Shown here: in pieces, positions 5,735-7,857 of the stretch
Position numbering within the stretch: position 1 is the first letter of the stretch
How the letters are laid out: the number at the start of each line of letters is the position of its first letter
DNA from: an uncultured Oscillospiraceae bacterium
GTDB lineage: Bacteria; Bacillota; Clostridia; Oscillospirales; Acutalibacteraceae
Length of the DNA: 7,857 nucleotides
Reading direction: 5' to 3'
Assembly: GCA_900550315.1 (NCBI GenBank)
Contig: URRK01000073.1
Location: forward strand, 1-7,857
The notes under the pieces: generated by a model
Told to the model about the DNA's origin: nothing
The model's database searches: none
The model's input: only the letters and a program-made list of their open reading frames with translations
Translations under genes and position numbers: made by a program

Positions 5735-5840
5735 GTGCCGCACCTGCCTTTCTAAATTTTAAAACAAGTAATGCCGCGCTTGCAAGCATTAACAAAATTA
5801 CAGCAACGGTAGAAACGCCAACATCCCCGGTTGCTGGGGT
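5727..5840 (-). other. C-terminal cell-wall sorting signal (TPATGD type)
   Basis: TPATGD at 5840-5823 is followed by a hydrophobic stretch (VSTVAVILLMLASAALLVL) and the charged tail KFRKAGAAHE. This is the order of a sortase sorting signal, with P-A-T-G in place of LPxTG. Such PxTGD variants are common in Clostridia. Confidence 0.8.
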
Positions 5841-7857
5841 CTCGCCGTCGGCGTCGGCTGTTTCCTTCTGGCTAAAGTAGCTGCTGGAGGCCTTAATTTT
5901 AGCTAAAATTGAGGTAAGCTCCGGTGCGTCATCGGCGCTGGCGTAATTGGGCTGATTTAAAAATCCGGTTAAGGATTTATCCAGCTGCATAGCCTCGTAT
6001 TTTGCTAAGGTAACATCACTAAACGCACCCGCACCGTTGTAAATAACCAGGTAAATTAAGCCGCTCTTATCTAACAACACGCGGTTTGCCTGCCTTTCGC
6101 CGGCGGTAATTTTGGTGCCGGCAAGTAGATCGTTGCCGTCCTTATCCCAAGCCAGCGCAACATAAGAGCCGCCGGTTGCGTCGTTCACCGTGGCAGAAAG
6201 CGCATAGTCGCCCGAGCCTAAAAGGTTAAAGGGAATAACCTGCTTTTGGCTTGTTTTTTGGGTTAATGCGGTAATTGGTTGCGTGGTGTGTAAAACCTCG
6301 TTGTGCAGGGTCTGCGCGTAGGTGTTATCAATATTGCTTTCCAGCAGGCCGGGCTGCAGGCGGGTCACGGTAACATCGTCAATGTAAAAATCCATACCGC
6401 CCCAGCAGTAAAGCCCTAAGTAGCAGTCGTAATCAATAGGCAATACCAAGGAAACTTTTTTCCAGCTGCCAATATTAATAGACTCTTGATTGCTGGCCGT
6501 AAAGGAATAAATAATCGTAGCACGACGCTCATCGGTCCAGCTGGTGCTTCTCTTACTGTCCTCTAAAAAGGTTAGGCGAATTTCACCGTTCGTAACGAAC
6601 TGATTTAACTTTAGCCAAAATTCAATGCGGTACATATCCCCTGCGGTTGTCTTGCTTCCGAACGGGAACAGAACGGAGAAATTACTGTCCTGAATTTTGC
6701 GGTGCATAGAATAATTTCCACCGTGCACATTGGTGTCGTTATTATTTTGCTTTTTGTAAACCTCAAAATTCGTGGTGGTCATGTTACCGGTTGCAACATA
6801 GGCCTCGTAATCCTGATACCAGGTTCCAAGCGGCAGCCATTTGGCGTACAGCGTCATGTTTTTGGTAAAGGTGGTTTCTAAAAAAGGCTGGGTCAGGGCG
6901 CTGTCTAAATACCAGCCACCAAAAGACCGATCGGCTCTTTGCGGTGTGGGAATTCTGGTAGTAATGCTCTCGCCGATTGTACCCGAAACGGGCTCTAATG
7001 CCTCGCCCCCGTTGGTTTCAAAACGAACGGTAACACCAGGGGTTTCGGTAATGGTTACATCGTCTAAATAAAAGCCAATGGGGCCCCAGGTGTAAAGCCC
7101 GGCATAAGCGTCATAAGCGGCGGTAAAGTAAACGGTTTGCTTGCGCCAAACTCCCATTTGCTCGTTAATGGTTTTGCTGTTAATATCTACAAGGTCCATG
7201 TAGCGGTTTACGCCGTTTTCGCCCCAAGTGGTACAGTTATCTCGGTTAGAAAGGTAGGTTAAACGAATCTGGCCGGAGCTGGTCATGGCATACACTTTGT
7301 ACCAAAACTCAATTTTGTAATGCCGCCCTTTTTCCAGCTTTTCCCCGTACGGGAACAGCATGGCAAAAAAGCTGTTGTTTTCCGGCGGAACATAAAGCGA
7401 GCCTTCGCCGCCGTGAACATTCGTATCGTTCGGGCCGGTTTTTTGGTAGCGGGTAGCGCCGCCGGTGGTGTACACCTTGCCGCCGCCCGAACCGCTTTGG
7501 TAAGCCTCAAAATCCTGCTGCCAAACGCCTTTTTCGTACCACTTAGCGTAAAGGGTAATATTTTGTTCCGGGAAAACCGCGGAGGTAAACGGCGTTTTGC
7601 AGACAGAATCAATGTACCAACCGGCAAAGGTGCTGCCCTGCTTTTCGGCACTGGGTAAAGCAATTGCCGAGCCCGACGCACCGGAAATTGGCTGTACGGT
7701 GTTGCCGCCGTTTGTATGAAAGCTAACCGTTACGGTAGGTACTTCAATCACCGCGGCGTCGTCTACAAACACGCTGGCGTATTCACTGTAATTCGGGCCG
7801 TCAGTATTCATCATCCAAAAGCCCAAATAGGCGTCTTGCGTGGCATTAATAAACTGG
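5727..7857 (-). CDS. Sortase-anchored modular surface protein, 5' part outside the window
   Basis: The reading frame is open to the right edge, so the N-terminus, the signal peptide and any catalytic domain are missing; about 709 residues are visible. In order there is the tail of one carbohydrate-binding-like module, an InlB B-repeat (7733-7539), a second module (7538-7041), a second InlB B-repeat (7034-6837) and a third module (6836-6357). A different beta-rich domain (to about 5961), a Ser/Asp/Glu linker, TPATGD, a hydrophobic segment and a basic tail KFRKAGAAHE follow. The binding-like modules share NDTNVHGG, IEFWxK, GxIRLT and the FY(L/I)DDVTxT end, which recalls CBM4/9-type jelly rolls. 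The likely role is binding a glycan at the cell wall, serving the coupled lipoprotein hydrolase. Any enzymatic activity would have to lie upstream and cannot be judged here. Confidence 0.85.
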   Translation of the reverse strand, partial: QFINATQDAYLGFWMMNTDGPNYSEYASVFVDDAAVIEVPTVTVSFHTNGGNTVQPISGASGSAIALPSAEKQGSTFAGWYIDSVCKTPFTSAVFPEQNITLYAKWYEKGVWQQDFEAYQSGSGGGKVYTTGGATRYQKTGPNDTNVHGGEGSLYVPPENNSFFAMLFPYGEKLEKGRHYKIEFWYKVYAMTSSGQIRLTYLSNRDNCTTWGENGVNRYMDLVDINSKTINEQMGVWRKQTVYFTAAYDAYAGLYTWGPIGFYLDDVTITETPGVTVRFETNGGEALEPVSGTIGESITTRIPTPQRADRSFGGWYLDSALTQPFLETTFTKNMTLYAKWLPLGTWYQDYEAYVATGNMTTTNFEVYKKQNNNDTNVHGGNYSMHRKIQDSNFSVLFPFGSKTTAGDMYRIEFWLKLNQFVTNGEIRLTFLEDSKRSTSWTDERRATIIYSFTASNQESINIGSWKKVSLVLPIDYDCYLGLYCWGGMDFYIDDVTVTRLQPGLLESNIDNTYAQTLHNEVLHTTQPITALTQKTSQKQVIPFNLLGSGDYALSATVNDATGGSYVALAWDKDGNDLLAGTKITAGERQANRVLLDKSGLIYLVIYNGAGAFSDVTLAKYEAMQLDKSLTGFLNQPNYASADDAPELTSILAKIKASSSYFSQKETADADGETPATGDVGVSTVAVILLMLASAALLVLKFRKAGAAHE
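5741..5745 (-). promoter_or_regulatory. Ribosome binding site of the hydrolase, inside the upstream gene
   Basis: AGGTG on the minus strand ends 6 bases before ATG 5734 and lies within the last codons of the surface-protein gene. This fits translational coupling. Confidence 0.6.
6357..6836 (-). repeat. Carbohydrate-binding-like module, complete copy 2
   Basis: About 160 residues from LPLGTWYQDYEAY to FYIDDVTVT. It repeats NDTNVHGG, LFPFG, RIEFWLK, GEIRLTFL and the CYLGLYCWGGMDFY end seen in copy 1 and in the partial copy at the right edge. Confidence 0.65.
6837..7034 (-). repeat. InlB B-repeat 2
   Basis: The segment runs from VTVRFETNGG to TLYAKW and contains FGGWYLDSALTQPF. It is clearly related to the repeat at 7539-7733 in protein but diverged in DNA, so the duplication is old. 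Confidence 0.85.
7041..7538 (-). repeat. Carbohydrate-binding-like module, complete copy 1
   Basis: About 166 residues from YEKGVWQQDFEAY to FYLDDVTIT. It shares NDTNVHGG, LFPYG, KIEFWYK, GQIRLTYL and the DDVT end with the copy at 6357-6836. Sequence style suggests a jelly-roll CBM; ligand residues cannot be named. Confidence 0.65.
7539..7733 (-). repeat. InlB B-repeat (Listeria-Bacteroides type) 1
   Basis: The translated segment runs from VTVSFHTNGG to TLYAKW and contains FAGWYIDSVCKTPF, the typical pattern of this family of small beta-grasp surface repeats, which usually act as stalk or spacer modules. Confidence 0.85.

Noticed and set aside
5460..5762. Plus-strand open frame rich in serine opposite the acidic linker of the hydrolase.
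   Set aside because: Runs of Ser codons are the complement of the Glu/Asp-rich linker; no ribosome site or family match.
7283..7681. Overlapping frames of over 100 codons on both strands inside the surface-protein gene.
   Set aside because: They lie in the frame shadow of the first InlB and binding-like modules, which have clear family patterns.

Overview
The window reads as an ordinary chromosomal segment of a Gram-positive, low-to-moderate GC anaerobe, most likely a gut Clostridia member (Oscillospiraceae/Ruminococcaceae-like). The basis is a ThyX-type thymidylate synthase with a clostridial Cys-rich tail, sigma-A promoters of textbook form, strong Shine-Dalgarno sites, a lipoprotein signal, InlB B-repeats and a sortase tail of the PxTGD kind. 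This placement is inference from style and families, not from a marker gene.

Layout from left to right. Positions 9-797 (minus) hold thyX with its own extended -10 promoter. Positions 906-1658 (minus) hold an IclR-family regulator. A roughly 330-base divergent region (1659-1990) follows; it carries a candidate structured leader for the regulator, a near-consensus promoter for the next gene and a perfect 17-bp palindrome just downstream of that promoter. Positions 1991-2983 (plus) hold a PfkB-family kinase of the 2-keto-3-deoxygluconate kinase type. The gap 2984-3206 holds degenerate repeats and one or two intrinsic terminators. Positions 3258-3902 (plus) hold endonuclease III. A strong bidirectional terminator (3956-3994) separates it from two convergent minus-strand genes. 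These are a modular surface protein (5727 to beyond the right edge, 5' part missing) and, overlapping its end by 8 bases, a secreted lipoprotein glycoside hydrolase (4004-5734).

How the parts fit. The regulator, the palindrome and the kinase look like a small self-contained control module for hexuronate/ketodeoxygluconate catabolism. The surface protein (alternating carbohydrate-binding-like and InlB B modules, sortase anchor) and the lipoprotein hydrolase look like a translationally coupled pair for binding and cutting a polysaccharide at the cell surface. The two sets may be linked by uronic-acid-containing glycans, but nothing in the window proves that. thyX and nth are housekeeping genes for dTMP synthesis and base excision repair.

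I see no transposase, phage gene, CRISPR array, tRNA or rRNA. I did not find a clearly new biological system. The least explained items are the glycoside hydrolase, which I cannot place in a family, the repeat-modular surface partner, and the palindrome-controlled kinase promoter.
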